A stretch of 64,000 nt of DNA from an uncultured Lachnospiraceae bacterium (GCA_944383265.1 CALWOX010000010.1:1-64000); one strand, 5' to 3'; numbered from the stretch's first letter, positions 15,287 to 24,577 are shown. Translations and numbers: made by a program. The notes: generated by a model from the letters alone, not told the origin.

Positions 15287-16729
15287 CTAAACTATCTTAT
15301 CCAAAGCCAGCAGAGCCAGCACATAGGCCTTACAGCCGTCTGTAAGCTGTTTTACGGCAATGCACTCATCCGGCTGGTGCCCCTGTCCTCTGCCTGCAGG
15401 AAAAGGGTTCTCTCTGTCCGGTATACCGGGACCGAAGCCTACGGCATTCGTCAGATGTCTTGCATAAGTTCCCCCTCCCATAGTATATGGCTTATATGTC
15501 CTGCCAAGGACCCTGTCGGAAATTTCGCAGAGTACCTTGATCTCCTGTCTTTCGGGAGATACGAAAGAAGGCGAAGAGTCCTCTGTCTCCACAAGCTCAA
15601 AGCCAAGCTCTTCTGCTGCTTTTTCAAGTCCCTCCCTTACCTGCTCGCCGGTAAAGGATGCAGGGTAACGCACATCAAATGACAGTGACAATATACCCTC
15701 CTCCAGTCTTGCCACAGTTCCGCAACAGGTAAGCTTCCCTGTTTCTTCGTCCTCAAATTCTATTCCTGTAGTTTCTCCGTGAGAGCTGTCGGTAAGTACA
15801 GCCAGCCCCTTTACGGCTTTGTTTGCCTTGCCGGTAAGGGCTCTTGTCTCACAGAGTGCCTCCGCCAGCAGGTGAAGAGCATTTACAGAGCCCTCAGGAA
15901 AGGCCGCATGTCGGGAAAGTCCCTTGGCCTTAACTGTGACTTCTCTTCTCTCTTCTTTGCTGATGCTTGCAGATATATTGTCAAAGCCTTCAAGCCGCTG
16001 TCTGATAAGCTCTGCCTCTTCAGGGCTTTCTGTTCTGAGCCTTGCCACAGCCTCAGCAGGTATGACATTTACCACGCTTCCCCCGCAAAGCTCCTTAAGA
16101 TTTCCATCAGAAGGAATCTTTACTGTAGCTCTGAATATACCCTTCTCTCCGTAGCATACAGAAAAGTCCGTGTCGGGAACTATCGAAAAATCCGGCAGTT
16201 TTCCCATTTCCACAAAATGCTCTATATCTCCCATTCCCTTCTCTTCGCTGCATCCGAAGTACAGGAACACATCGTGCTTCAAGGATATGGAATGCTCCTT
16301 CAAAAAGCGCATAGCATAAAGGGCTGCAACAGCCGGCCCTTTATTATCTCCCACTCCTCTTCCTATTAAGTATCCGTCCTTTTCCGTACACTCCAAAGGA
16401 GGATACTCCCAGCCTTCTCCTATGGGCACAACATCCAGATGGGCAAACATTCCCAACTCGCCCCCTTCACTGCCCTTCATGCGGCATCCGCCACAGTAAT
16501 AATCATAATTTTCCGTGTCAAAGCCGTAGTCCTTGGCCTTTTTCAATGCCAGATCCAAAACTTCCCCGCAGGAAGCACCAAAAGGGAACTTTCCTTCCTT
16601 CTCTCCTGATACACTCGGAACGGCTACAAGCTCCCTTATATCTCCGATCATTTCCTCCCGGTGTTCGGCTATCCAACCTTCAATTCTTTTTTCAAGCTCC
16701 GAATCCGGAAACCATGATGTCTTTTCCAT
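15287..16729 (-). CDS. M20 family (PepV/Sapep type) metallodipeptidase
   Basis: Cytoplasmic di-metal dipeptidase of 480 residues, the family length. Metal-site motifs in order: MFAHLDVVPIGEGW near 97 (His, Asp), GRGVGDNKGPA near 128 (bridging Asp), CSEEKGMGDIEHF near 163 (Glu-Glu) and the C-terminal GGGTYARHLTNAVGFGPG. The lid domain lies between about 185 and 390. It follows oppF directly, with AGGAGG beginning inside the intergenic gap, so it should cleave dipeptides delivered by the adjacent ABC transporter. A paralogue of the same family is at 38888-40291. Confidence 0.92.
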   Translation of the reverse strand: MEKTSWFPDSELEKRIEGWIAEHREEMIGDIRELVAVPSVSGEKEGKFPFGASCGEVLDLALKKAKDYGFDTENYDYYCGGCRMKGSEGGELGMFAHLDVVPIGEGWEYPPLECTEKDGYLIGRGVGDNKGPAVAALYAMRFLKEHSISLKHDVFLYFGCSEEKGMGDIEHFVEMGKLPDFSIVPDTDFSVCYGEKGIFRATVKIPSDGNLKELCGGSVVNVIPAEAVARLRTESPEEAELIRQRLEGFDNISASISKEERREVTVKAKGLSRHAAFPEGSVNALHLLAEALCETRALTGKANKAVKGLAVLTDSSHGETTGIEFEDEETGKLTCCGTVARLEEGILSLSFDVRYPASFTGEQVREGLEKAAEELGFELVETEDSSPSFVSPERQEIKVLCEISDRVLGRTYKPYTMGGGTYARHLTNAVGFGPGIPDRENPFPAGRGQGHQPDECIAVKQLTDGCKAYVLALLALDKIV

Positions 16730-16744
16730 ATATAAAGCTTCCTC

Positions 16745-17719
16745 CTAATCAAAAAGGTGGCAGGCAACCTGATGAGTGCCGTTTATATTCTTTAAGGCAG
16801 GGCACTCTGTCTTGCATCTCTCAGTTGCGTATTTACATCTTGTGTGGAAGTGGCAGCCTGTCGGAGGATTTATCGGGCTCGGAACATCTCCCTCAAGCAC
16901 CACCCTCTTCATAGCACAATCCACATCCGGTATAGGTATAGCCGAAAGCAGTGCCTTCGTGTAGGGATGGCAGGGGTTATTATATAGCTCCTTCTTGTCC
17001 GCAATCTCCACAACTCGTCCGAGATACATGACCGCAATTCTGTCACTGACATACTTTACCACACTCAGGTCATGAGAAATAAACAGGTATGTAAGCTCCT
17101 TTTTATGCTTCAGTTTCTGCAGAAGATTCAGGACCTGAGCCCTTACGGAAACATCCAGGGCTGATACCGGCTCATCACATACAACAAATTCCGGATCAAG
17201 GACCAGAGATCTGGCAATAACTATCCTCTGCCTCTGCCCTCCCGAGAATTCGTGGGGATAGCGGTTCATCATCTTTTCAGGCATGCCCACAAGCTCCATT
17301 ATCTCCTTGACCTTCTCTGTCTTTGCTTCATTGTTGCCGGACTCAAAGGCGTCAAGGGGCGCCTTTATCAACTCCAAAACCGTCATTCTGGGATTGAGCG
17401 AAGCATAGGGGTCCTGGAAAATCAGCTGCATCTTCTTTCGCATCTGGCGCATTTCCTCTTTGTGAAAGCCTGTAATATCTGTGCCGTTATATATTATCTT
17501 TCCCTCTGTAGGCTCAACCAAGCGAAGGATGGTCCTTCCCAGAGTGGATTTTCCACAGCCTGATTCTCCTACCACACCCAGAGTCTCCCCTTTGTAGATA
17601 CAGAGGTTTACATTATCCACCGCATGTACCGTCTTCAGGGGTTTCCCCGTAAAGGTTTTAGCTGTTATATAATTCTTTTTCAGCCCTTGTACATCAATCA
17701 GTGTCTGATTCTGCTCCAT
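16745..17719 (-). CDS. oppF: Oligopeptide ABC transporter ATP-binding protein (OppF type)
   Basis: 324-residue ATPase with Walker [10 protein letters not shown] near 55, signature SGGQRQRI near 155, Walker B LVLDPEFVVCDEPVS and the C-terminal oligopeptide/dipeptide extension (PLHTRCKYATERC-like cysteine segment: CHFHTRCKYATERCKTEC). The start at 17719 has GGAGG 8 bp upstream; a GTG three codons earlier sits on the RBS itself. It overlaps the 3' end of oppD by about 26 bp. Pairs with OppD to drive the OppB/OppC channel. Confidence 0.93.
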   Translation of the reverse strand: MEQNQTLIDVQGLKKNYITAKTFTGKPLKTVHAVDNVNLCIYKGETLGVVGESGCGKSTLGRTILRLVEPTEGKIIYNGTDITGFHKEEMRQMRKKMQLIFQDPYASLNPRMTVLELIKAPLDAFESGNNEAKTEKVKEIMELVGMPEKMMNRYPHEFSGGQRQRIVIARSLVLDPEFVVCDEPVSALDVSVRAQVLNLLQKLKHKKELTYLFISHDLSVVKYVSDRIAVMYLGRVVEIADKKELYNNPCHPYTKALLSAIPIPDVDCAMKRVVLEGDVPSPINPPTGCHFHTRCKYATERCKTECPALKNINGTHQVACHLFD

Positions 17720-18716
17720 ATTGTTCACCTCCGTTCAAAGCTTCCCCTTTTTCATATTTAAAGCAGCGTACCTTGTGCCCTCCCACATCATAGAGGCCGG
17801 GCTTTTCCTTCCAACACCTCTCTTTTGCCTCAGGACATCTTGTGCAGAATCGACAACCTTCAGGCATATCATCGAGGTCCGGCACACTTCCCTTTATTGT
17901 GTACAGTTCCCTGTCATCATCCTGGTCCAGACGCGGTATTGATGCCAGGAGGCCTTTGGTGTAGGGATGAAGTGGATTTTTGAAAACACTTCTCGCATCC
18001 GCATACTCAACCTCCTTGCCGGCGTACATTACCATGACATCATCAGCCATCTCAGCCACCACTCCCATATCATGGGTGATAAGCATGATGGATGTTTGGT
18101 CTGTTTTTTTCAGCTCATTCATCAGCTCAAGTATCTGAGCCTGGATAGTCACATCAAGAGCTGTTGTAGGTTCGTCTGCAATCAAAAGCTTTGCATTGCA
18201 GGAAAGAGCCATGGCGATCATAACTCGCTGTCTCATTCCTCCTGAAAGTTGATGGGGGAATTCCTTAAGCCGCTGGGCGGGGGAGGGGATGCCGACCTTC
18301 TCAAGCATCTCCTCCGCACGCTTCCACGCAGCCTCCTTGTCGATCTTGTTGTGAGCCCGTATCGTTTCCACAAGCTGCTTTCCGACAGTCATAACCGGAT
18401 TTAAGCCTGTCATGGAATCCTGAAAAATCATAGCGATCTCATTTCCACGGATCCTGCGCATCTCCTTCTCGCTTTTCTTAAGAAGGTCCTCCCCTTCAAA
18501 GAGGATCTCTCCTCCCGCAACTTTTCCTGATACAGCCGGAATCAGCCTTAAAATGGACATGGATGTCACGCTCTTGCCGCATCCTGATTCGCCCACTATT
18601 CCCAGAGTCCTGCCTTTCCCCACAGAGAATGATACGCCGTCAACAGCAGTCACAATACCGTTTTTTCCGTTAAACTGTGTCTTTAAATCTTTTACCTCTA
18701 TCAGCTTTTCGGACAT
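17694..18716 (-). CDS. oppD: Oligopeptide ABC transporter ATP-binding protein (OppD type)
   Basis: 340-residue ATPase: Walker [13 protein letters not shown] near 40, Q-loop [10 protein letters not shown], signature LSGGMRQRV near 155, Walker [14 protein letters not shown]-loop MLITHDMG, and the C-terminal CxxCxxxxxxxC extension ([14 protein letters not shown]) that in this group can bind an iron-sulphur cluster. The ATG at 18716 has GAGGG 8 bp upstream; an in-frame GTG at 18731 is rejected. Comes after oppA in the operon and overlaps oppF. Confidence 0.93.
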   Translation of the reverse strand: MSEKLIEVKDLKTQFNGKNGIVTAVDGVSFSVGKGRTLGIVGESGCGKSVTSMSILRLIPAVSGKVAGGEILFEGEDLLKKSEKEMRRIRGNEIAMIFQDSMTGLNPVMTVGKQLVETIRAHNKIDKEAAWKRAEEMLEKVGIPSPAQRLKEFPHQLSGGMRQRVMIAMALSCNAKLLIADEPTTALDVTIQAQILELMNELKKTDQTSIMLITHDMGVVAEMADDVMVMYAGKEVEYADARSVFKNPLHPYTKGLLASIPRLDQDDDRELYTIKGSVPDLDDMPEGCRFCTRCPEAKERCWKEKPGLYDVGGHKVRCFKYEKGEALNGGEQYGAESDTD

Positions 18717-18770
18717 TTCAGAATCCCTCACTTTTCTTGTAATCGATACATTAAGCTACATCGGATATTG

Positions 18771-20441
18771 TTATTTGTTTACCTTCCACTCCCATACAAG
18801 CTTATTTACGTTGTAGTCGAGATTCTCAGGACGAACATTTTCAATATCAGAATTATATGCAAACAGGTCATTTGTAAAGTACAGGAAGGCCATAGGCATC
18901 CAGTCCACGATCATCTCCTGATACTCATCATAAATTGCTTTTCTTGCTTCAAATGTTATCTCTTTGGCTCCTGACTCTCCAAGCAGTCCGAGAGCGGGAT
19001 CTGTAAGCTGTGTGAAGTTGTTCATATAGCCGACAGTTATGTTGGGTACGCTCTCAGAAGGATCTACTGAACCTGCGGAACCAATGAAGCATATGTCATA
19101 ATCTCCGTTTCTTGCGTTAGTCAGCAGTGTAGGGAAGTCAAGAGTCTGGATCTTTGTCTTGATTCCTATCTTTTGGAGATCCTGCTGGATCAAGATAGCA
19201 GCTTTTTCACGAACCTCGTTACCTGTTGATACCAGCATATCAAGCTCGCGACTTTCATCCCATCCGGCATCCTTTACTATCTGAGCAGCTTTTTCAGGAT
19301 CGTACTGTACAGGCTCCATAGACTCTATAGCCTCATTATAGTACTGATGGTCATCAGGAAGAGGACCTAAAGCCACACGTCCCTCGCCCTGAAGGAGCTG
19401 ATCAACTATAACCTGCTTATTTATAGCCATGCTCATAGCCTGACGTATCTCTTTTGTCATGTAATCTCTTGATGTGTTCATAGCCATGTACTGATAAGCA
19501 TATGTGGGAACTGACTGGGCTGTAACTCCCTCTGTCTCCTTAGCTGCCTGCCAATCCTGAAGAGGTATCTGGGTGTTGCCGCTGAGGGCATCTATCTCAC
19601 CGCTCATAAGTCCTGAAAGCAGGTTGGAGGACTGGACCTTCTTTACAACCAGTCTGTCGAAGTCAGGTGCTCCAAGGTAGTAGTCCTTGTTTGCGGTAAA
19701 CTGAATGCTCTCTCCTGAGATAGTGCTCTCAAAAACACAGGGGCCTGAGCCTACAGGTGACTGCCAGAATTCAGCGTTCACGAGATCAGCATCTGATATT
19801 TCCGACAAAAGGTGCTTGGGTATAATGAAGAAATCACGGTTTACCATAGCGTACACGATCGAAGGATCCATGGGCTCCTTCAGTGTGAATTCTACAGTAT
19901 GCTCATCCAATGCCTTGACCTCTATGGAATCGGTCGAAAGCTCCATACCGGTCTCATCTGTTCCTGCAAAATACTGCATGCGGATACGGCGTAGATAATT
20001 GAATTCTGAAGATGAAGCCACCTGAGCGCTGTATACCACATCGTCAGCTGTCACAGGCTCGCCGTCCTGCCACTTGGCATTTTCATTGAGGTGATAGATT
20101 ATCTTGTCCTGAGTTTCATTTGTCTCCCAGCTGTCAGCAAGTCTGGGCTCAAAGGTTCCATCTGTGTTTATGATCATCAGTCGGTCGAACATAAGCTCGT
20201 TTACGTTGTCAGCTCCGGTGTTTGTAGTGTTCATGGGCATGAAAGTATCCCAGTCTCCGGTCTGAGCTATAGTCACTACTTTTTCCCCTGACGAAGCATT
20301 ACCTTCAGTCTGAGAAGAGCTGTCAGCCTGCGCTGAAGTAGTCTCTGCAGCTCCTCCGTTTCCGGATCCTCCACAGGCTGTCAGCGCAGCCATTGAAAGG
20401 ACCAGCGCCAATGCTGTGAGCTTTTTTAAATTTTTCTTCAT
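18771..20441 (-). CDS. oppA: Peptide ABC transporter substrate-binding lipoprotein (OppA/DppA type)
   Basis: 556-residue extracytoplasmic binding protein of the SBP_bac_5 family. It has a lipoprotein signal peptide with lipobox LTAC and lipidated C23, then a Ser/Gly/Ala/Gln-rich linker and the binding domain. Typical family segments are visible: YHLNENAKWQDGEPVTADDVVYS near 100, the FTLKEPM strand and LLQGEGRVALGPLP near 355. It is the specificity determinant of the transporter. The operon order permease-permease-SBP-ATPase-ATPase is a common opp/dpp arrangement. The ligand cannot be read from sequence; the neighbouring dipeptidase points to a short peptide. Confidence 0.93.
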   Translation of the reverse strand: MKKNLKKLTALALVLSMAALTACGGSGNGGAAETTSAQADSSSQTEGNASSGEKVVTIAQTGDWDTFMPMNTTNTGADNVNELMFDRLMIINTDGTFEPRLADSWETNETQDKIIYHLNENAKWQDGEPVTADDVVYSAQVASSSEFNYLRRIRMQYFAGTDETGMELSTDSIEVKALDEHTVEFTLKEPMDPSIVYAMVNRDFFIIPKHLLSEISDADLVNAEFWQSPVGSGPCVFESTISGESIQFTANKDYYLGAPDFDRLVVKKVQSSNLLSGLMSGEIDALSGNTQIPLQDWQAAKETEGVTAQSVPTYAYQYMAMNTSRDYMTKEIRQAMSMAINKQVIVDQLLQGEGRVALGPLPDDHQYYNEAIESMEPVQYDPEKAAQIVKDAGWDESRELDMLVSTGNEVREKAAILIQQDLQKIGIKTKIQTLDFPTLLTNARNGDYDICFIGSAGSVDPSESVPNITVGYMNNFTQLTDPALGLLGESGAKEITFEARKAIYDEYQEMIVDWMPMAFLYFTNDLFAYNSDIENVRPENLDYNVNKLVWEWKVNK

Positions 20442-20517
20442 AACTTTTTTATTTCCTCCTTTTTTTATCTATACATACCCGGTCCTCTGAAGCCGGGAAA
20501 TGATCTTTTGTTTCACC

Positions 20518-21399
20518 TTATTTTTTTCTTATTTTTGTCCTTGAATCCAGGGCATCCCTCATGCCGTCACCGATAAAGTTGATACTTGAGACTGTGAGTA
20601 CCAGAAGTATTCCTGCCGGCACCCACATCCAAGGGCGGGTGGAAAGCACTGTTATGGACTGGGCCGCGTAAAGGATATTTCCCCATGAAGCCTCCGGGGG
20701 CTGAACTCCCATTCCCAAAAAGCTCAGGGAGGACTCCTGTATTATTGCCTGAGCTGTTCTGAAGGTAAAATTAATGAGTATAGGGGCAAAGGCATTAGGT
20801 ATCACGTACTTTATAAGTATAGGGAGATCCTTCGTACCAACTGCCCTTGCAGACTCCACATACTCCTTCTCACGGACGGAGAGCACGTTTCCGTATATCA
20901 GCTTGGCAAAATCTGTCCATCCCAAAATTCCGATAACGAAGATTATGGTCCACACAGAGGGATCAAATACTGAGACGAGAACCAGTATAAGTATCATTGA
21001 GGGGAAGGACATGAAGATGTCCGCAAGCCTCATTATCACTGTCTCCCATATGCCCTTGTAATATCCTGCAACAAGTCCCAGGGGCACACCTATCATTAAG
21101 CTGATGATAGCCGAGAGCAGTCCAACCATCAGGGATACTCTTCCGCCGTACACAAGTCTCGCAAAGAGATCTCTTCCCGTATCATCAGTTCCCAAGATAT
21201 GTCCGGGCCCGGGAGCCGCGCTGAAATTAAGCACATCCGAGGTGTAGGGGTCAAGCTCCATCACCATTGGAAGGAGTATTACCAAAAGAACTTCAACAGC
21301 TATGATCGTCAGTCCCAACATAGCCAGCTTGTGCTGTGAAAACTTTTTCAGGACGTCGCGGCTGTACGAGTCTTTTTTTATTTTTTCTTTCTTTTCCAT
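20518..21399 (-). CDS. oppC: Peptide ABC transporter permease (OppC/DppC type)
   Basis: 293-residue permease with an N-terminal OppC-type helix (KLAMLGLTIIAVEVLLVI) and about six membrane helices. The ATPase-docking EAA loop is recognisable as EYVESARAVGTKDLPIL near residue 180, and the C-terminus has WGNILYAAQSI and FIGDGMRDALDSR, typical for OppC. RBS AGGAGG before the ATG; 11 bp after oppB. Confidence 0.94.
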   Translation of the reverse strand: MEKKEKIKKDSYSRDVLKKFSQHKLAMLGLTIIAVEVLLVILLPMVMELDPYTSDVLNFSAAPGPGHILGTDDTGRDLFARLVYGGRVSLMVGLLSAIISLMIGVPLGLVAGYYKGIWETVIMRLADIFMSFPSMILILVLVSVFDPSVWTIIFVIGILGWTDFAKLIYGNVLSVREKEYVESARAVGTKDLPILIKYVIPNAFAPILINFTFRTAQAIIQESSLSFLGMGVQPPEASWGNILYAAQSITVLSTRPWMWVPAGILLVLTVSSINFIGDGMRDALDSRTKIRKK

Positions 21400-21410
21400 C
21401 GTCGTACCTC

Positions 21411-22364
21411 CTATCGACTCTCTCTGATCTTAGGATCCAAAATACTGTAGATAATATCTGTAATAATGTTTCCCAGAAGAACCGCTGCAGCAATCACCAC
21501 CGTGATTCCCATGATAGTGGGATAGTCTCTGGAGTTTATGGACTGTACCATGAGGCTTCCGAGACCCGGCCAGCTGAACACCTGCTCAGCTACCACAGCT
21601 CCGCCGAACAGGAAGGGTATCATTGTACTCAGCACTGTAACAACAGGTATAAGCGCATTCCTCAGTCCGTGTACGATTATTACCCTGAGCTCCATAAGTC
21701 CCTTTGCTCTTGCTGTCCTTATATAGTCTTCTGAGAAGACTTCCATCATGCTTCCCCTTGTCTGTCTCAAAATGCTTCCCACATTAAAGACTGTCAGGGT
21801 CAAACATGGAAGTATCAGGTGTCTCACCATTGAGCCCAATGTCTCTATTCCGGAGTCATACATTCCTCCCATGGGAAGTATCCCCACCTTGACCGCAAAC
21901 ACATAGATAAATACAAGACCTGTAAAAAATGTAGGGGTCGATGCTCCTATAAATGAAAGGCCTGACGATATATAATCCCAGGGAGAGTAGGGCTTGTAGG
22001 CTGAAACTATTCCCAGAGGGACAGCGATCAGAACAGACAGCACTGTTGACGCTATGGTCAGGATCAGCGTAGGTCCCAGTCTCTCAAGGACCATGCCCAT
22101 TACAGGAAGATTCGTCCTGTAAGAGGTTCCCAGATTTCCCTGAAACAGGTTTTGCAGCCATCTCAGATACTGTATGATCACCGGCTGGTCCAGTCCCATC
22201 TGTGCCCTCAAGGCTTCCATATCCTCTTTAGTGGCCATAGGGTCAGCCATCAGCATTTCCAGCGGGCTTCCCGGTGCCAGCGAAGACAGAAAGTAGACAA
22301 GGATCGTAATTCCGAAAAAGGTAGGAATCGCAATCAACAGGCGTTTAATAACATATTTCGTCAT
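21411..22364 (-). CDS. oppB: Peptide ABC transporter permease (OppB/DppB type)
   Basis: 317-residue permease, first gene of the operon. N-terminal signature MTKYVIKRLLIAIPTFFGI and SLAPGSPLE, then about six membrane helices and the EAA-type loop SEDYIRTARAKGLMELR near 225, ending IIYSILDPKIR. AGGAGGGG lies upstream of the ATG. The promoter and 19-bp palindrome lie 88-116 bp upstream. Confidence 0.94.
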   Translation of the reverse strand: MTKYVIKRLLIAIPTFFGITILVYFLSSLAPGSPLEMLMADPMATKEDMEALRAQMGLDQPVIIQYLRWLQNLFQGNLGTSYRTNLPVMGMVLERLGPTLILTIASTVLSVLIAVPLGIVSAYKPYSPWDYISSGLSFIGASTPTFFTGLVFIYVFAVKVGILPMGGMYDSGIETLGSMVRHLILPCLTLTVFNVGSILRQTRGSMMEVFSEDYIRTARAKGLMELRVIIVHGLRNALIPVVTVLSTMIPFLFGGAVVAEQVFSWPGLGSLMVQSINSRDYPTIMGITVVIAAAVLLGNIITDIIYSILDPKIRESR

Positions 22365-22439
22365 ATCATTTTCCCCTCCTGTGCAAGGCGTCAGTCACAG
22401 CTTAAAGTCAGCGACAAAAAGCTGTTGAACATATCGTTA

Positions 22440-22480
22440 ATAATATTACTAATATTATCAGCCTTTGTAAAATATGTCAA
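22440..22480 (-). promoter_or_regulatory. Promoter and operator-like palindrome of the opp operon
   Basis: Minus-strand TTGACA (22475-22480), 17-bp spacer, TAATAT (22452-22457): a near-consensus promoter. A perfect inverted repeat ATAATATTA-N-TAATATTAT (22440-22458) covers the -10 and the expected start point. A repressor bound there would block initiation; the GntR protein at the end of the operon is the obvious candidate. Confidence 0.75.
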
Positions 22481-22565
22481 TATATCGCAACACACATTTA
22501 TTATTTTTGTAAATAGTATATATTTTTTACCTGTTTTTTCTACTATATTGACTAATGACTTGCGG

Positions 22566-22599
22566 TTGACATTCCAAATCAAATGTGTGAGTATATATT
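22566..22599 (+). promoter_or_regulatory. Possible promoter of the ATC-hydrolase-family gene
   Basis: TTGACA (22566-22571) is perfect, but the best -10 (TATATA/TATATT, 22592-22599) is at a 20-22 bp spacing, longer than optimal, so an activator may be needed or the true -10 is the weaker GAGTAT at 17 bp. Confidence 0.35.
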
Positions 22600-22608
22600 A
22601 AAAATCAT

Positions 22609-22671
22609 GTATTGGGGCGGTGTACCCGGGTCGATTAATCGCACCGCAGACAAATACTTTATTTTTCTTTT
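22609..22671 (+). terminator. Hairpin plus T-rich run in the leader of the ATC-hydrolase-family gene
   Basis: GTATT/AATAC and GCGGTG/CACCGC (22617-22622, 22642-22647) pair, followed by TTTATTTTTCTTTT, about 20 bp before the ATG at 22687. It looks like a terminator located between promoter and gene, so attenuation is possible. Confidence 0.45.
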
Positions 22672-22686
22672 CAGGAGGATATTAAA

Positions 22687-23190
22687 ATGTCAATTAAACA
22701 TAATGAGCCTAAATTTACCGATGATGCCACTTTAGCCTGCAGAGGAGCTGTAGAGCACCGCGCTACTTGGATGGCTCTTCTCTATGCAGAGGCAAAGAAG
22801 ATGGGATTGGATGCGGAAAAGATGTGCCGTGAAGCAATAAGCAAATGTGGCCATATACATGGAGAGACACTTTACAAGCCCAAATGTCAGGATCCCGAAA
22901 GTGCTGCAGATTTCGGAAAGGTATTCTTCTCGGGACAGGGCGCAAAAAATATGGAGATCGATGTATTGGAGGCGGATCACGATGAATTAGTGGCGGAGTT
23001 CCATCAGTGTCCTCTTGTTCAGGCTTGGGAAAAGCTCGGCTACACCGGCAAGGAGCTTGAGCTCCTCTGCGACATTGCAATGGACGGAGATCGCGGTATA
23101 GCCGATCAGATGGGTCTTGCTCTGGATATAGAGAAGACTATAGCTGCAGGTGACGGAGTATGCCGTCTTCACTTCCGCAAGAAGAAATAA
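22687..23190 (+). CDS. L-2-amino-thiazoline-4-carboxylic acid (ATC) hydrolase family protein
   Basis: 167 residues that match the ATC-hydrolase-like family: FHQCPLVQAWEKLGYTG near 112, LLCDIAMDGDRGIAD near 137 and the ending IAAGDGVCRLHFRKKK. Characterised members hydrolyse 2-amino-thiazoline-4-carboxylate to S- or N-carbamoyl-cysteine in cysteine formation, but most family members have no tested function. The gene is divergent from the opp operon, sharing its control region, and is followed by peptidase T. The N-terminus includes AVEHRATWMALLYAEAKKMG, the usual helical start. Role with the imported peptide is an inference. Confidence 0.85.
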   Translation: MSIKHNEPKFTDDATLACRGAVEHRATWMALLYAEAKKMGLDAEKMCREAISKCGHIHGETLYKPKCQDPESAADFGKVFFSGQGAKNMEIDVLEADHDELVAEFHQCPLVQAWEKLGYTGKELELLCDIAMDGDRGIADQMGLALDIEKTIAAGDGVCRLHFRKKK

Positions 23191-23242
23191 CAGATAGTAT
23201 ATTTTTATAATCAGATGATATTTTTTCAGGAGATCAATATTG

Positions 23243-23278
23243 TAACCGGCTGTCAGATCCTTTCTGCTCAGCCGGTTA
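23243..23278 (+). other. Perfect 10-bp hairpin before pepT
   Basis: TAACCGGCTG/CAGCCGGTTA with a 16-nt loop, in the 127-bp gap between the ATC-hydrolase-family gene and pepT. No T-run follows, so it could be an mRNA processing or stabilising element. Confidence 0.5.
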
Positions 23279-23317
23279 TGAATTATACGAAAATCAAAAA
23301 AGAAAGGCAAATAATAT

Positions 23318-24577
23318 ATGCGAGCCTATGAACGCTTTTTTAAATATATAAGTTATGACACCCAATCCGACAGCAGTGCTCCTCTTTCCTCTGTTCCCTC
23401 TACTCCAAAACAGAAGCTCCTGGGAGCTGCACTTGCCTTAGAGCTCAAGGATCTGGGAGTGCAGGATGCATACATGGATAAATACGGTTATGTTTACGGG
23501 CATATTCCTGCCTCAAAGGGAAGTGAAGCTCTTCCTGCCTTGGCTCTCATCTCTCACATGGACACTGCCCCTGATATGTCAGGAGCCGACATAAAGGCAA
23601 GGATAATAAAAAATTACACAGGAAAGGACATACGTCTTTCCGGAGAAGATGTTCCCGAAAAAGATGCCGTATACACAAGAGTATCCGCCTACCCCATGTT
23701 GAAAAATTATGTCGGGCAGGATCTCATCGTGACTGACGGCTCCACCCTTTTGGGTGCAGACAACAAGGCGGGCATTGCAGAGATAATGACTCTTGTGGAA
23801 TTTCTCAAGAACGAGCCCTCTTTCCCTCACCCTCCTCTCAGCATATGCTTTACCCCGGATGAGGAGATAGGGCGCAGCGCCGATCACATAGACACCGAGG
23901 CCATCCGGGCCTCCTACGGTTATACTGTTGACGGAGGAGCTGTGGGGGACATACAGTACGAAAACTTCAACGCCTCCACCGCTGTTTTGTCTTTCAGCGG
24001 CATAACCGCTCACACCGGCTACGCAAAGGGAGCCATGAAAAACTCCGCTCTTATAGCCGTGGAGTTCCAAAATATGATACCTGCCGATGAAACACCTGAA
24101 AAGACCGAGGGCAGAGAGGGCTTCTACCATCTTAATTCCATAAACGGCAAGGTGGAACGCACTGTCCTTGAATATTTGATCCGGGATTTCTCGGATGAGG
24201 GCTTCAAAAGAAGAAAAGCTTTCATCTCCTCTGCCGCGGATTTCATCAATATGAAGTATGGTGACGGCACTGTGGAATTGACATTTAAAGACAGCTACTC
24301 AAATATGCTTAGCATGATCACTCCTTATCCCGAGCTGATTTTAAACGCCGAAAAGGCCATAACAGAGGCAGGGTCCGTGCCTCAAAGCGAGCCTATAAGA
24401 GGCGGTACAGACGGCTGCCGCCTGTCCTACATGGGGCTTCCCTGCCCCAATCTCTGTGCGGGCGGGCAGCTCGGTCACGGCAGACATGAATTTGTTTCTG
24501 TTCAGTCCATGGATACCATAGTGGAGATACTTAAAAATCTGGTCCGTCTGTTTTCAGAACGAAGGGATCAAATATAG
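23318..24577 (+). CDS. pepT: Peptidase T (tripeptide aminopeptidase)
   Basis: 419-residue M20B zinc exopeptidase that removes the N-terminal residue of tripeptides in the cytoplasm. Metal motifs: LISHMDTAPDMSG near 80 (His, Asp), LLGADNKAGIAEI near 143 (Asp), CFTPDEEIGRSADHID near 180 (Glu-Glu), GGTDGCRLSYMGLP near 365 and LGHGRHEFVSVQSMD near 388. Length matches PepT. It completes a peptide-utilisation set with the divergent opp transporter and dipeptidase. Ends at a strong bidirectional terminator. Confidence 0.95.
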   Translation: MRAYERFFKYISYDTQSDSSAPLSSVPSTPKQKLLGAALALELKDLGVQDAYMDKYGYVYGHIPASKGSEALPALALISHMDTAPDMSGADIKARIIKNYTGKDIRLSGEDVPEKDAVYTRVSAYPMLKNYVGQDLIVTDGSTLLGADNKAGIAEIMTLVEFLKNEPSFPHPPLSICFTPDEEIGRSADHIDTEAIRASYGYTVDGGAVGDIQYENFNASTAVLSFSGITAHTGYAKGAMKNSALIAVEFQNMIPADETPEKTEGREGFYHLNSINGKVERTVLEYLIRDFSDEGFKRRKAFISSAADFINMKYGDGTVELTFKDSYSNMLSMITPYPELILNAEKAITEAGSVPQSEPIRGGTDGCRLSYMGLPCPNLCAGGQLGHGRHEFVSVQSMDTIVEILKNLVRLFSERRDQI

